A stretch of DNA of 64,000 bases from Rapana venosa (lineage: Eukaryota > Mollusca > Gastropoda > Neogastropoda > Muricidae), in contig CM054140.1 of assembly GCA_028751875.1 (NCBI GenBank), positions 46,044,895 through 46,108,894 of the forward strand, written 5' to 3'. The notes beneath the pieces were generated by a model. That model worked only from the letters and a program-made list of their open reading frames with translations. It did not search any database and was not told the DNA's origin. The translations under genes and the position numbers were made by a program. Below, in pieces: positions 12,833-34,522 of the stretch (position 1 is its first letter; each line of letters starts with the position of its first letter).

Positions 12833-15490
12833 CATATCCAATTTTTTGTTTCTATAATTTTTTTCTATATTTTTCCTGAATCGTAATTTGTTTTCTTTCT
12901 TCTAAAAAATAGAAAAAGAGGAAGTTTCTTGTACAAATTTTTGAGAATTTGGAAACAAACTTTCACACTGAAAATATCGTCAGCTTCCCCATAAGAGAAA
13001 CTGACATTGGTGAATGACCAAAAGTCTTCTATTAGATTGCACTCGTTTTTCAGTAGAAAGGTTTTTTGTTGTTTTTTTACCCCTACAGCCATCTACACAG
13101 CGGCAATGGAGATGTTGGGAGGGGGGTCAGAAGTGGCCAAACAGTGTCGAAACGTGGACATCATGGCTGACGCTGCTTACGCCATCTTGAGCCAGGATTC
13201 TCGCTCCTTCACCGGCAATTTCTGCATTGACGATGAAGTCTTGCTGCAGAACGGGGTGAAGGATGTCAGTGTGTACGACTGTGTGCCAGGTGAGTTGGAC
13301 ATTGTTCTCGTTTACCGTGGTATGGCAGCTGGGTTGCACATTGTTCCCATTTGCGTGCCAGGTGGGTTTCCGTTATAAGTTTGTTACCGAGTACTCTTGG
13401 CTACAGGACATATCTGTTAAAATTACATTTTGTTTTGATTTGATCTATTTACCAGTCTTTAACATTCAGTGACCTATCTGTTTACTTATTCTTTTGTTTT
13501 GTTTCTTAATTGGTTTTATATTTGCTAGTATTCATATATTCATTTTTATGTCTGGGTACTTATTCATTTTCAATCACTTCATTTCATATTTACCAGTGTC
13601 TTATATCTATCTCTCTGATCTATTTACATCTCTGTGTTTTCGCTTTCTGATCTGTCGTCTTGATCCTATCGCAGGCAGCAAACTTCTGCCCTACTTTTCA
13701 TTTTTAATGAGGTTATTTCAAATTTTACCAGTATTTAATGTCTACCTATCTTTTTACATCTCTATGTTTTTATTCACACATCTGTTGTCTTGGTCCTGTC
13801 ACAGGCAGCAAACCTCTGCCCTACTTTTCATTTTTACCGGTATTTAATATCTACCTATCTATTTACACCTCTATGGTTTTATTCACACATCTGTTGTCTT
13901 GGTCCTGTCACAGGCAGCAAACTTCTGCCCGACTTCTTCCTGGATGTGGGCCCAGAGGATCTCGCCAAACAGATGTCTGCTCACGGCGCCACGCCGGCTT
14001 TCTACAAGTCCGCTCCCTCTGGTGGGCCCACTCCCTCTGAAACCTCTGCATCAGCATCAGCGTCAACATCGTCGTCATCGTCGTCGTCAGAGTTGTCGGG
14101 GCCTGCCTACACGTTCCAGTTGTTGAAGAGCATGGTGTCGGAGGAACTGGTGAAAAGAATCAACGGAGTGTTCCAGTTTGAGCTGACGGGTAAGCATGGT
14201 GCCGGTTTCTCTGTGTGTGTGTGTGGTAAAGGCAAGTTTGTCCACTCTTGGGCCTGGCCTACATGTTATTGTTAGTGTGTTAACCCCGGCTTAACACCCT
14301 GGGGGGGGGGGGTCACCCAGAATATGCACTCTTGTCTCTTTCATCAAACCTGGAAATCCCTGTTAGATTGAAAGTACACACTGGATGAGAAGTTCGGGGA
14401 GGGGGGGTGGGGGGAGGGGCCAAAATATGCTTTCTGACTCACTCGTCACACCTAGGAATCCCTGCATTGTCATTAAAAAAAAAAAAAATCTATTCTTGTA
14501 TTTTGAGGGTAATGGAATACGCTCACTTTTTTCTTTACTTCCAGCCCCTGTGTGGGTGTTGCAGTTTTGTAAATTTTGTCATCTGTTCCTACCAGCGTGC
14601 GTTATAAAACATAAAAGTAGACATGCATACATACAGCAGGACATGGAAAATGGCCATATACTGAAAAATAGAACATAGAAAATGGCTATATTCTGAAAAA
14701 TTTAAGGCTTGGTATATAGCTTTGTTGTAAATGAGTTCAGATTGAAGGGTCGAGACATGGGGAAAGGCTGGGTGTTTGTTGGGGGGTGTTTTGGGTGGGG
14801 GAATTGCAGGAATCGAAATCCTGCCAATAAAGGAAATCGAGTCTGGCCATTGTTGCTCATATAGTCCTTCGGATGAGACTATAAACCGAGGACCCGTGTG
14901 CGAATGCATGCAGAACATCTTGCGCACATGTTAAATCCTGTTCCGCTTTTCGAAAGAGTAGGCCATTGTGTGCCGGTGGGAACAGATGACAAAATTTACA
15001 AAACTGCATACACACGGGACTGGATGTAAAAAAGCACATGAGTGCTTATTCCATTATCATCGATATAAAAAAAAAACTGCTTTGATTTGTTGCTTTACAA
15101 GGTTCAGCTATATAAATTCCATACATTATTATTACATAGTTTAATTGTGATTCTATGATAAACCACAGCACTCTCCTTCCCCCCCCCAAAATCCAAACGA
15201 GCACAAAGACCCGTCCTTCGCAAGTTCTCCTCTTTGTGCCCGCAGGATCAGACGCAGGGACGTGGCACCTGGACCTGAAGAACGGGTCAGGGTCAGTGGG
15301 CAGCGGACCCTCCGAGACGGGCGCCGACTGCACCATGACCATGGACAGCGCCCTCTTCACCGACATGTTTGCCGGCAAGGCCAGCCCCACCACCTCCTTC
15401 ATGATGGGCAGGCTGAAGATCAAAGGCGACATGGCGCTGGCCATGAAACTGGAGAAACTCATGCAGCAGACGCAGAAGTCCAAGCTGTGA
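8015..15490 (+). CDS. HSDL2: HSDL2, hydroxysteroid dehydrogenase-like protein 2 (complete, 8 coding exons)
   Basis: A peroxisomal short-chain dehydrogenase with a C-terminal SCP2 domain; its substrate is not settled, though a role in fatty-acid metabolism is known for the family. Exons: 8015-8031, 9789-9952, 11050-11263, 11874-11977, 12645-12746, 13089-13289, 13914-14189 and 15246-15490. All phases join to give 440 aa (human about 418). The cofactor motif TGASRGIG is at about 16-23, NNAS at 100-103, a likely catalytic Ser in NISPPLN near 152, and YTMAK gives Tyr168/Lys172. A Ser-rich linker (about 308-329) precedes the SCP2 domain (about 333-437). The protein ends in SKL, a canonical PTS1. 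The tiny first exon encodes MAANT. Acceptor copies upstream of exon 7 are listed separately. The gene is divergent to SCP2, another peroxisomal SCP2-domain gene. Confidence 0.96.
8520..8620. repeat. (CA)n then (CT)n microsatellite in HSDL2 intron 1
   Basis: CA repeat at 8521-8558, followed by CATACATATATACAGAG and a CT repeat at 8573-8602. Confidence 0.9.
10141..10225 (-). repeat. (ATT)n-tailed dispersed repeat, HSDL2 intron 2
   Basis: Minus strand: CACTTGCATTCAACAC-type continuation, then GGAATTTATAAAGCGCTATG next to an AATAATAAT tail. Same family as 11396-11469. Confidence 0.6.
11396..11469 (+). repeat. (ATT)n-tailed dispersed repeat, HSDL2 intron 3
   Basis: GAGCGCTTTGATTTGTTGCT, TTACAAGATTCAGCGCTATA, TAAATTCCATACG and (TTA)n. 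Best example of the module. Confidence 0.75.
13281..13375 (+). repeat. Duplicated donor region at HSDL2 exon 6
   Basis: The exon 6 end GTGCCAG followed by the donor GTGAGT at 13290 is repeated about 73 bp downstream as GTGCCAG followed by GTGGGT, with similar flanks (TTGGACATTGTTCTCG versus TTGCACATTGTTCCC). The second site is a possible weak alternative donor. If used, it would add about 73 bases and shift the frame. Confidence 0.55.
13590..13925 (+). repeat. Tandem copies of the HSDL2 exon 7 acceptor region
   Basis: The block from TTTACATCTCTATG through the acceptor CAG and the first exon 7 bases (GCAGCAAACTTCTGCCC) occurs three times, with CAG|GCAGCAAAC starts at about 13674, 13804 and 13914. 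Spacings are about 130 and 109 bp. Only the last copy continues as GACTTCTTCCTGG into the real exon; the other two diverge into TACTTTTCATTTTTA. Each decoy keeps an AG acceptor and a pyrimidine-rich tract. Confidence 0.85.
14500..15138 (+). mobile_element. SINE family A pieces plus (ATT)n module, HSDL2 intron 7
   Basis: A minus-strand fragment at 14500-14600 (TTTTGAGGGTAATGGAATAC, GTTTTGTAAATTTTGTCATC). Then a plus-strand tail at about 14855-15065 (TCCTTCGGATGAGACTATAA, CATGCAGAACATCTTGCGCA). Then TGCTTTGATTTGTTGCTTTA with an (ATT)n end at 15078-15138. Confidence 0.65.
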
Positions 15491-15857
15491 GAAAAGACGA
15501 GAATCGCGAAGCTGCGGCCAACTTTCTTGAATAAGTACGTGTACGTGAGGAGAATGGAGAAGTAACGGCTGAATTTTTTTTTTTTTTCCCTGAAATGATA
15601 CGTGTACGTTTGCGTAAAACTGCCTGATTTGAATGCGGGAGTTTTAACTGTTTTCTTTGTAGTGGGTTGTGTAAATGATGTTTATTTTATTTTCGATATG
15701 CAAGTGTTATTATGAGGACAGAGGTTTTTTTTTATGGTTTTGTGAGGGACATTGTTGTGGGGATGATATGTGTAGTTGTCGCTCTGAGATTATGTAATGT
15801 GATGAATCAAGTTTCAGTTATATTCATATTATATACATGAACAAAGACTTGCCTGGA

Positions 15858-15863
15858 AATAAA
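15858..15863 (+). terminator. Candidate HSDL2 poly(A) signal
   Basis: AATAAA lies 368 bp after the HSDL2 stop. A second AATAAA is at 16449-16454. Either could end the transcript; which one is used cannot be told from sequence. Confidence 0.5.
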
Positions 15864-16801
15864 CCACAGAATTAGGGGTTGACTGATATTTCAGATTGGT
15901 ATGATTTTTGTTCTAAGGGGAGGGGGGAGGTGTTCCATTCTCTGCACATCTTGATTTGTGTGTATGTGTGTGTGAGAAAGAGTAGGTTTATTGTGTGGTG
16001 GTGGTTGCTGGTAATTTGTCCTGTAACTGAATGAAAATTTGCTCGTCTTGGTACAGGCTGAATACTTTGAAACTTTTGATATGTCAGGTTGATAAACGCT
16101 CTTCCATGACTTCATAGTGTGAAAATATTGTACAGAAAAATAGGTATAATTTATCATGTACATTTCTCTGAGATTAAAACATTGTCAACAATTAAAACAA
16201 TAATTTAAAATTTTGTCACATACTATCACTTTCATGAAGTCACTTTTTTTTTGGTAACATACAATGAATTGACAGTGAGTGCAGGTTTCAACCGAGAATG
16301 AAGTGTTAAGTAGATGAAAATCTGATATGAGTGCAAGTGTAATAATTAATATGTTATTTTTCACATATTATATTTCTACTGATTCACAGAATAACTGGAA
16401 AATGTTGAAAAACAGACATATATGTGCATGATTTGACCTTATGTGTTGAATAAAATTTTCTTAAAGATGTTCATATACAGACTGTTTGTCATTATTTTCT
16501 ACAAATTCCCAGGATATAAGAAAGATTATTTTTCAGCAGTCTTGTTATCATTCTCTTATCATTATGGCTTTTTTTCCCATCTTTATACTTTCAATGGCAG
16601 TCAGCTAAGTCTTCATTTTAAAATAAATTCCAACAATATTTCTTTTTGTACAAAATGCTGTAAAACAAATGAGATACAGAAGTAAATGAAAATGCCTTTA
16701 TATGCAAGAGGAAATGATATTGAAAGGAATATCAATTTGGATAGATGAGATCAGCAGCGAACAACCAATATCCCTATTCAGAACATGTTCCCATCTGGTC
16801 C

Positions 16802-16852
16802 ATTCAGAGCCACAACCATACATCTCCATACATGGAGGTTGTGGCTCTGAAT
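16802..16852. other. Perfect 16-bp inverted repeat with 19-base loop
   Basis: The left arm ATTCAGAGCCACAACC (16802-16817) is exactly complementary to GGTTGTGGCTCTGAAT (16837-16852). The loop contains CTCCA-TACA-TGGAG, which could add an inner stem sharing one base with the arm. No protein-coding context. The function is unknown. Confidence 0.6.
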
Positions 16853-17886
16853 AAATGAATACTAAAAATCACTATTACTTATGTCTACGTCTAATGACTG
16901 CCTTGGTAACTATGTCTCTCTGCACCCTTGACAAACAGGAAATCTTGGACCAAGTGCCTCTTCAAACAGCACAGTTGTTTTTGTGTCCGCTCATCACAAT
17001 AATTGCCATGCTAGTTTGATAAATATTGAGAGAAAGAATAAATCAGTGAACAACCCCCCCCCCCCCCCCCAAGGAAAACAAACAACAACAAAACCCAACA
17101 ACAAAATACACAAAATGTAAAATTTTGAGCTATTCATTCAAGGAGATATTCTGTATGACCTCAGGAAGCCAGTGTTGTCCTATTTTTTAAAAAATGAAAA
17201 GAAAAAGGGTCAGTTAATTTTATGTCATGTTTGGAGCTTTGCTGATCACAAAGGCCTTATACCACTTTTATCAGGGCTGTCACCCTTTCCAGTTATGAAA
17301 TTTGTTTCAAAATTCACTTCGAGCAGATATCAATCCTTTCAATATCAAACGAAGTCAAAATGAAAAACAAAGTCTAATAAACGACATACTATCTCAGTTG
17401 TTCCATTCTTTAGGGCAAATAAAAGCAGGCCCTGCTGGAGATACTAGCTCTGCCACTTGATTTAACTAACCATCCCTGAATATTAAAACAGCATGACCTG
17501 CAAGTTAATACTCTTTAAAGCAATGAAAATATATATATATATATGAAATGTCATAAACGTAAATCTCGGTCAGTGACCTGGGAGGGGCTACAGGAGATTG
17601 TAGAACTCGGCAGAGAGACAGAGAAAGATGGCAAACCCTGGTGGCATGCATGGAACTCTTACTATTAACAGCGGCGATGGAGAGGGGTGACAGGTGATAA
17701 TATAGGTAAATTACACTGCTAAATGGATATCCTGTGCTCATTCCAATATCAACTACTTCACTTTCTGTTTGCCAGAAGAACACTTCAGGAAAAATATGTT
17801 TGCTGTTTTAATATAGTCGAACTTATTTGAAAAAAAAAATCAGGAAAATGGACTGGAAAGAGAAAAATGAGAGAGGACAGGAAGAT

Positions 17887-18003
17887 AATAATAATAATAA
17901 TAATAACAACAACAATAAATGGAATTTATATAGCGCTATATCTTGCAAAAACAAATCAGAGTGCTTGCATTCAACCCATTCCTACACATGCAACTAACAG
18001 TGA
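17887..18003 (-). repeat. (ATT)n-tailed dispersed repeat
   Basis: An ATAATAATAATAATAATAAT tail on the plus strand, then GGAATTTATATAGCGCTATA, CTTGCAAAAACAAATCAGAG and GCATTCAACCCATT. Same family as 27572-27650, with a longer flank shared with 10141-10260. Confidence 0.65.
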
Positions 18004-21000
18004 TATTAGATAAGGAAAAAAAAAACCAGCCTATGCAAAAGCGAGACGACGGGAAGATAAAGGAAAAAACCAGACACAATGATAAAAAACAGACACAATG
18101 ATAAAAGACAGACACAAAAAGATATAAGATTTCCTCTCAGAAGAAGAAGAAATCTTTTTAAAAAAGGAAAATGTTAGCACAGAATATCAGGTTGGGGGGG
18201 ATCCCAGCTACATTGAAGAGCCCCCACATTCCCACAGGAGGTAAAACAAGGGTCAACAGACTGTGTCTATGGAGATTACAGAACAGCTGATAACATACTT
18301 TTAATACTTTGATGGAGTTTTTTATGATCACTCTTACCAGCTGCTACTCCACCTCAGAGTCTTGTCAGCCATTTTGAATGAGGGAGTGAAACCAAAAAGG
18401 CTTTCCTTACTTGGAATTTGAATTTGTGATTTTTTTGGCTTTAGAATAAACTACATCACTGAATCTAATTGTGTGCACAAGATGTTATACGAGCATTTCA
18501 AGCTCGTTTTAGTCTCATCTGAAGGACTTGCAGAGGAGTGGAGTTGGACACTCCTGGACAAAATCCTTTAAAATGATAGCTCCATGATGATTTTCACTAG
18601 CTGTATTAAGATCAAGAGGCCAGTGCTGAGCATTGTGCTATTTTGCCCCATTTTTATTATGGTTTTACAACAGAAGTATTTTCTTTTACAGTTCTAAAAG
18701 TTAATACAGTCAAACTGGTACTCTCATTATTTATCTGCCAGGACCTGATAACTGAATTTGTTTTATGACCCCCAGGGTGTAAAGCTTGTGAACGCTCAAA
18801 AACAATTAAGTAAACAAATTAAAATGTGAAAACTAAAAAAATAGTTGTAACACAAACACACACACTCACAAAAGGATCTTGAAATGTTTCAGTGTTGCTA
18901 AGCTTTGACAGTCTCTGCTAGGCATATTACAGAAACCTGAAAATTGAGGGGTGGTGGGGGGTGGTTTGTTGTTGTTTTTTTTACAGAATACACATACAAT
19001 CACACACATACTCAGTCTTCACAGTTTCCTGACAATATACAGATGGAAACCATATTAAAAAAACACAGATTGACAGTAAATGCTGCATACCACATACATC
19101 ATCACACAATGCAACTTTAATGAAAAAACATCTTACCAACATTATAACAATTGTGCGTAGATATTTACAAAAAACACCCAAACTGTTCACATTAATGGGA
19201 ATCTCCAAATCTTAGTGATAACATTGCAAAATAAAAACCAACTCCCATTCTGTAAAAAAAACAACCAACCAAAAGTGGAATGTAAGATATAGGAAGATTC
19301 TTCAATTATTTCCTAATTGTTCCTCAGCCGTGTTCTTGCATATGCAACTGCTTCTAATCCATGAAGGCACCACACATCAACACATCAGCACTGCAAACAC
19401 GTCTACATGCAAGGAGGGATTTTTGCACTCTAAAACCATACATTCATTCATCATGTCTTTATGGGAAAAAACCCAAACACCATGCCAATATGAACATGTT
19501 TTTTTTGGTGCTATACCCTATACTATCAGGCATAACTGGTAGAATATTTGACCCCCCAAAATGGATGCTTTTTGTTTGTTTTTAATATGTGCACAAAATA
19601 TTAAGCATGCGATGGCACACAGGACCTCAGTTTACAGTCTTACCAAAGAATAGTCAACACTGGGGGGAAAAAAATGTTTACTGGATTGCTCGGTAGGAGT
19701 CGAACCCTTGCCTCTTGAGGAAGGATCACAGAGGTACACTGGTAGGATCACAAATCTCATGGTGTCAATGCTGGTATTTGCATTTGCAGCTCTGACCATT
19801 CAGATCGGACTGAGCCATTATCATCAGCATATGACAAAGTTGTTCTGTTTCTTTTAAATTCATACTGCTATCTTGAATTTATACTGCCTATAATATTTTT
19901 CAGAGGCCTTTTTCTTCAAAAAGAGGCACAGCAAATTGTGAAGCACCATGTTTGAAAAAACAACAACAGTAAATTATAAAAATGAAATGAACAGCTTTTC
20001 CATAAATAAAGTCGAAAGACAAGCCAACAAGTACAAGAAGCTGAATGCCAATAATTATACGTTTCTTCCTGGCACATGATCTGGGATTCTGCATAAATGT
20101 TTTCTTCTTGTTTACAATGATAGTGGTTAAAAAAAACACCACCACCACCAACAACAAAACCAACAATAAAATCCAACCCAATTTTCTCTCTCTTCAAGAT
20201 CAACAATCATAACAGTAATAACAAACATTTTCTTATGACTGATCCTCATTCACTCAAAACCAATTATTTTTGCATCCCTCATATATTATTATTTTTGTAC
20301 CTCACTCTCTCGTACATGATTAATTTTGTACTTTGCTCACTCATACGTAATTATTTTTGCACAATTATTTTTCTGACCATTTTTGTTCTTGAGCAAATGA
20401 TATCCATTTGATTTGTAATCTATTCCCTGCAAAGTGATTTGGGCAAGCACATTTATATTTAAACAAAAAATTACACACAGAAGAAAAAGAACAAACCCTA
20501 AACCAACAAACATCTTTAAGAAGAAAATGTTTTTTTAAATGTCTGGTATCAGCAGGTGATTCAAATCTACATCAAGACCTATATTAAGTACTTAATACAC
20601 AGTATTATATCCAAACAAATTTCCTCTGGGAAAAATGAAAAATAATGTGACAGGTTCATTGGGTAAACAAAATACAACCCCTTTTCAAGAAAGCTCTTTG
20701 TTCCGACCTTTTAGTATGATTCGCCGCATTCAGGGCTTGCACAAACAGCAGTCACTAGGTACAGATAGGTACAACCCATGACGAATAGCTTCAGCAACCA
20801 GGGTTACACACCACAGAGAATTACACGATGATATGAGTATGATACCTGAACATGTACAACAAACTAAAGCACCTGGTTTTAGCTTATGCAATCCAAAACA
20901 TTATCATAACTTTGGACACATAACTGTTCAATGTGCTGAGAAGAAAAAATAACAATCAAACGGCTTCATTAACGTTTAACATACACAAGTAAACATCAAA

Positions 21001-21865
21001 CACAAAACAAACATCTCCCACCCTTCTTCGCACTAAGAATCAAGCAATGAAAGAATGATTTACAAGAGGCATGGCACAGACCAGTTTTACTGCTTCTTTT
21101 GATTTTTCATCCAAGTGTACACATAGGTTTCCATGTCATTTAAAATCAGAGGCATAGTACTCTTATTCCATCCATAATATTGTATGTGAAGATTCCAAGG
21201 AGCCCATCCCTTTTCAGGTACAGGATGCATGCATGCTGGGTATGTTTGTGCTTTCATAACCCTGTGAACGCTGACATGAGTTACACGATATTTCAAACGC
21301 ATATTTCATATTTTGCATGCATAATTATAATATAAACACTAAGGGAATGAAGGCACTGGCAGGTCTACACTTTCAGTTGACCTAGGACATGGTAAAAATC
21401 TCCATTTTAAATTCACCGAACACTGCTGCTGAGATTCAAACCCACAACTACATGGGCAACAAAATGGAAGTCAAACTCTCTTGTCCATTCCATTCGGCTA
21501 TAGCATATCTCTCTCTCTCTCTGTTCTCTGTGTCTTACTATATATATCTTTCTGTTTCTCTATCTGTCTATCCCACACTTTCTCTCTCAACCTACCTACC
21601 TGTCTGTCTGTGTATTGATATATCTAATTATTCATCTATTTGTCTGTGTGTCTGTCTGTGTCTCTCTGTCTGTCTGTCTGTATCTAGATTTTAGTATGCA
21701 CTGTGTTTTCATTTCTGAGGTATAAATATGTACATCACTTCTACTCTTGTGGCAGGGAAACAAGTATTCTGTGCCTAATTACCAAGGCATGTCATTCCTC
21801 TTGTCCATGAAATGATTATGAAGCACATTTGCTTTTACTCTTAAACATAATGATCTGCTTGGCAC

Positions 21866-22000
21866 TACCCCTACATTAAGGGAGAGAACCCCTCTTTCCC
21901 AGTACACAAGCACTGTGCGCAATTACGCATTTACGGAGGGAAGGGATAGTAGATGGTTGGTTACCCTACAGCAGGTTACCTGTGGGAAAAGGTTAACATC
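21866..22000. repeat. Short dispersed repeat, copy 1
   Basis: Collinear with 35427-35560 over about 135 bp (TTAAGGGAGAGAACCCCTCT through GGGAAAAGGTTAAC). It has no coding capacity, and no tRNA-like boxes were seen. Confidence 0.6.
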
Positions 22001-22445
22001 ACAAAAGATGTAATTCTTTTTGGACCTTTTACTTTTTACTTTAGTTTCCATGTATACGAGTTGCAGACACGTGACAAGGCTTCATTGTTTTGTTGTTACT
22101 TCATCTCTGATGTCTAGATATACAATATATTCATTTCACTCCACCTCTGACTTCTTGTTTTGGGGAAGCCAGTTTTAACAAATTTGTTTTAGGGTTTCGT
22201 TGGTTTCTATTTAGGGTTAAGTTTTTTTCTTCTTCTTTTTTTATTTTCAAGGTGGAACATGGGGGTTATGACTGATAAATAATTGTTTGAAGTTAACGTG
22301 TATCACTGCACCACATAGTAGAAGGTCATCACTCATAAAGTCTAAAAATCCACAGTTATTTTTAAAACTTCAGACATCATTGCCATGGAAACAATCCAAT
22401 AGTATCACCCAAACTGACAATTCTAACCTTTTAAAACTCATAACT

Positions 22446-22902
22446 CCCTCCCGATGGTGTGTCACCTTGTCGTGGTGGGATGGCTTGCGTGCTTCAATGA
22501 CCCCCAGAGCTATGTGGGCAGGTGCTTCGGCCTCTGGCAGGTTCAACCATGCTCAACAGGTCTGTGGGGGAGGAGACAGACCAAACGATGCACCCTGGTC
22601 CTCCAGGTTGGGGGTTGTGCATTGGGTTAACGACCCATTCACTTAAAAACTAGTCTGTTACGGAAACTGCAACATTACCTCTTACAAGTGACATGGTTGG
22701 GGAAGAGTCTTCTCTGGTAGAGCCTATGACGGGTGCTGGTGAAAGCCTTCGGGAAGCCAGTGCGCCGACAACTCTTCTAAACGAGGCAGCCAGAATGACA
22801 TGGGCAGAGCTGAAGAGGATCTCACAAAACCAAGTTCGTTGGAGGGGTGTTGTTGCAGCCCTATGTTCCCCAAGGAACCAAGAGGCATAAGTCAAGTAAG
22901 TC
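22446..22902 (+). mobile_element. Non-autonomous retroelement, copy 2
   Basis: Second copy of the element at 1858-2301, about 457 bp, flanked by a perfect 13-bp duplication, AAAACTCATAACT, at 22433-22445 and 22903-22915. It contains a 65-codon reading frame (22693-22890) starting MVGEESSLVEPMTGAGESL and ending VRWRGVVAALCSPRNQEA before TAA. Such WRGVVAALC endings resemble the C-termini of LINE ORF2 proteins, supporting a 5'-end-plus-3'-end deletion derivative. The frame is broken in copy 1. It lies just downstream of the PIGW stop, possibly in its 3' UTR. Confidence 0.87.
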
Positions 22903-23163
22903 AAAACTCATAACTGATTAAGAACTCTTGTTTTCACACATATACATAATTTATACTTACAACCCAAGTTCTTTAAACTCACACAAGGAAATCTCCACAT
23001 CTACACTTAGCAACTTTTCGACACTATAAAAAAAAACCTACACAAAAAACCCCACCTTATGTCCGGCCTGAAGACCGAGAATGAATAACCTCTACACGCG
23101 GACACACAGAGGTCACGTACCTCCTCACGATTTCAGAAAGCAGAACACCACCACACGCCACCA

Positions 23164-33268
<10,105 letters not shown>

Positions 33269-34522
33269 GTTTGAATTACGGCAAGAAAACGGCAACTCAA
33301 TGAAACTATCGTTGCTAGGCCTAATCTGTAGTCTGCAAAGAACCACGCTTACCAGGGGAAGCTACTCTGAACCTATGTTGGAAGACTAGGGTTGACCACT
33401 CTTAATTCTCGCTGAATTTGTTTTGCTTTCATCTTCGGCGATATGTAAGTAAATAAATCAGTTTAACGATCGTTTCACACATTTACGAGAAATGCTCGAT
33501 GAGGAATAGATCTACTCGCTCAGTCACACACACACAACATACACACTCTCTCTCACCTTCCATAAAAGAGAGAGGGAGAGAGAGAGTATTATTATGAATT
33601 TTTGTTTTAAAAGTGTGTAACTGTGTTACTGTGAATCGTCTTTTTTATACACGTGTATTAATGATGATTCAGAATACATTCTTGCACAAGTTCCTGCATA
33701 TGTTCTTGATCAAGTAGTTGATAGGAACTTACTATTTTTACTTAGTAAGGACTTTCGTAAGATATCTATAGGCAGTCTTTATCAAGTTAATATCCGAGCC
33801 GAGCCTGGATCGTGATTGTTTTACATGAAAAACACTAATGTTGCCATCTGTTTTTAGGTTAAGACTAATAAGTATTATGTAATAAGAGCCCAAATTTCTT
33901 GTCTCTTCTTTATTGAATCCTAGATCACATTAACAATTTGGACAAATCATTTCACACATGGGAATTACTCTTCAAAATAAAAGGAAGCTTTTCAAGCAAA
34001 ATCGTCTAAAGAGGAAAAACCAGTAAAAAAGAAGAAAACTCAAATGGTGATTGCGAAAATCACAGAAGACAAGAAGTGCAGATCATTTTTTTTTTTTACA
34101 TCCTTTGCTTCAGTATGCAAATATTTGACCACATATGACATTTGAATGATGACAGTGTGTAATCTTATTATAATGCTTTTCATAAATTGAATTCATAAAC
34201 ACACCTTTACTATGTTACTTTTTTTGGTTGCTTCTAATTCCAAATAGTTAAGAGGTAATTTCTCTTTCTCTTCAGTTTACTCTTTATCATGGGATTAGAA
34301 AGCAGTGCATAAAAAAGTTGATTAATTATGTGGGTAAAACACCTACATAAATGAAAATATAAAAGAAAAGTATAAAATATTTCCAAGTGACACTAACATT
34401 TTTTTAAAAAAGATGAATTAACAGTTATTTTAGGGGAAGCTCTCTCTCCCTCTCACATATTCTGGTGTGAAATATTTTTTTATATTTTACACAGCCTGAT
34501 CACCTAACATCAGAGACACACT
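33269..34522. promoter_or_regulatory. Divergent promoter interval, PIGW / REX1BD
   Basis: About 1.25 kb between the two start codons, on opposite strands. It is mostly A/T-rich with a short CA/CT microsatellite at 33525-33590. A modest CpG-containing patch (TCTTCGGCGATATG, TTAACGATCG) lies near 33430-33470. No TATA box or other named element could be supported. Confidence 0.4.

Larger units (their letters stand above)
15864..22432. other. Convergent gene-poor interval between HSDL2 and PIGW
   Basis: No exon with recognisable protein similarity was found on either strand. The interval contains a perfect-stem hairpin (16802-16852), a C homopolymer (about 17047-17070), an (ATT)n-tailed repeat (17887-18003), a probable minus-strand SINE A remnant (about 18475-18640), a CT/TC microsatellite (21510-21680) and a short dispersed repeat (21866-22000). 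Part of it may be the PIGW 3' UTR. Confidence 0.5.

Noticed and set aside
19680..19740. tRNA-like B box (GGTTCGACTCC on the minus strand)
   Set aside because: No matching A box or stems at the right spacing; probably a decayed SINE fragment, not strong enough to annotate.
21087..21302. 71-codon minus-strand reading frame with varied composition
   Set aside because: No recognisable family, no splice-site support and no repeat or gene context; likely chance in A/T-rich sequence.
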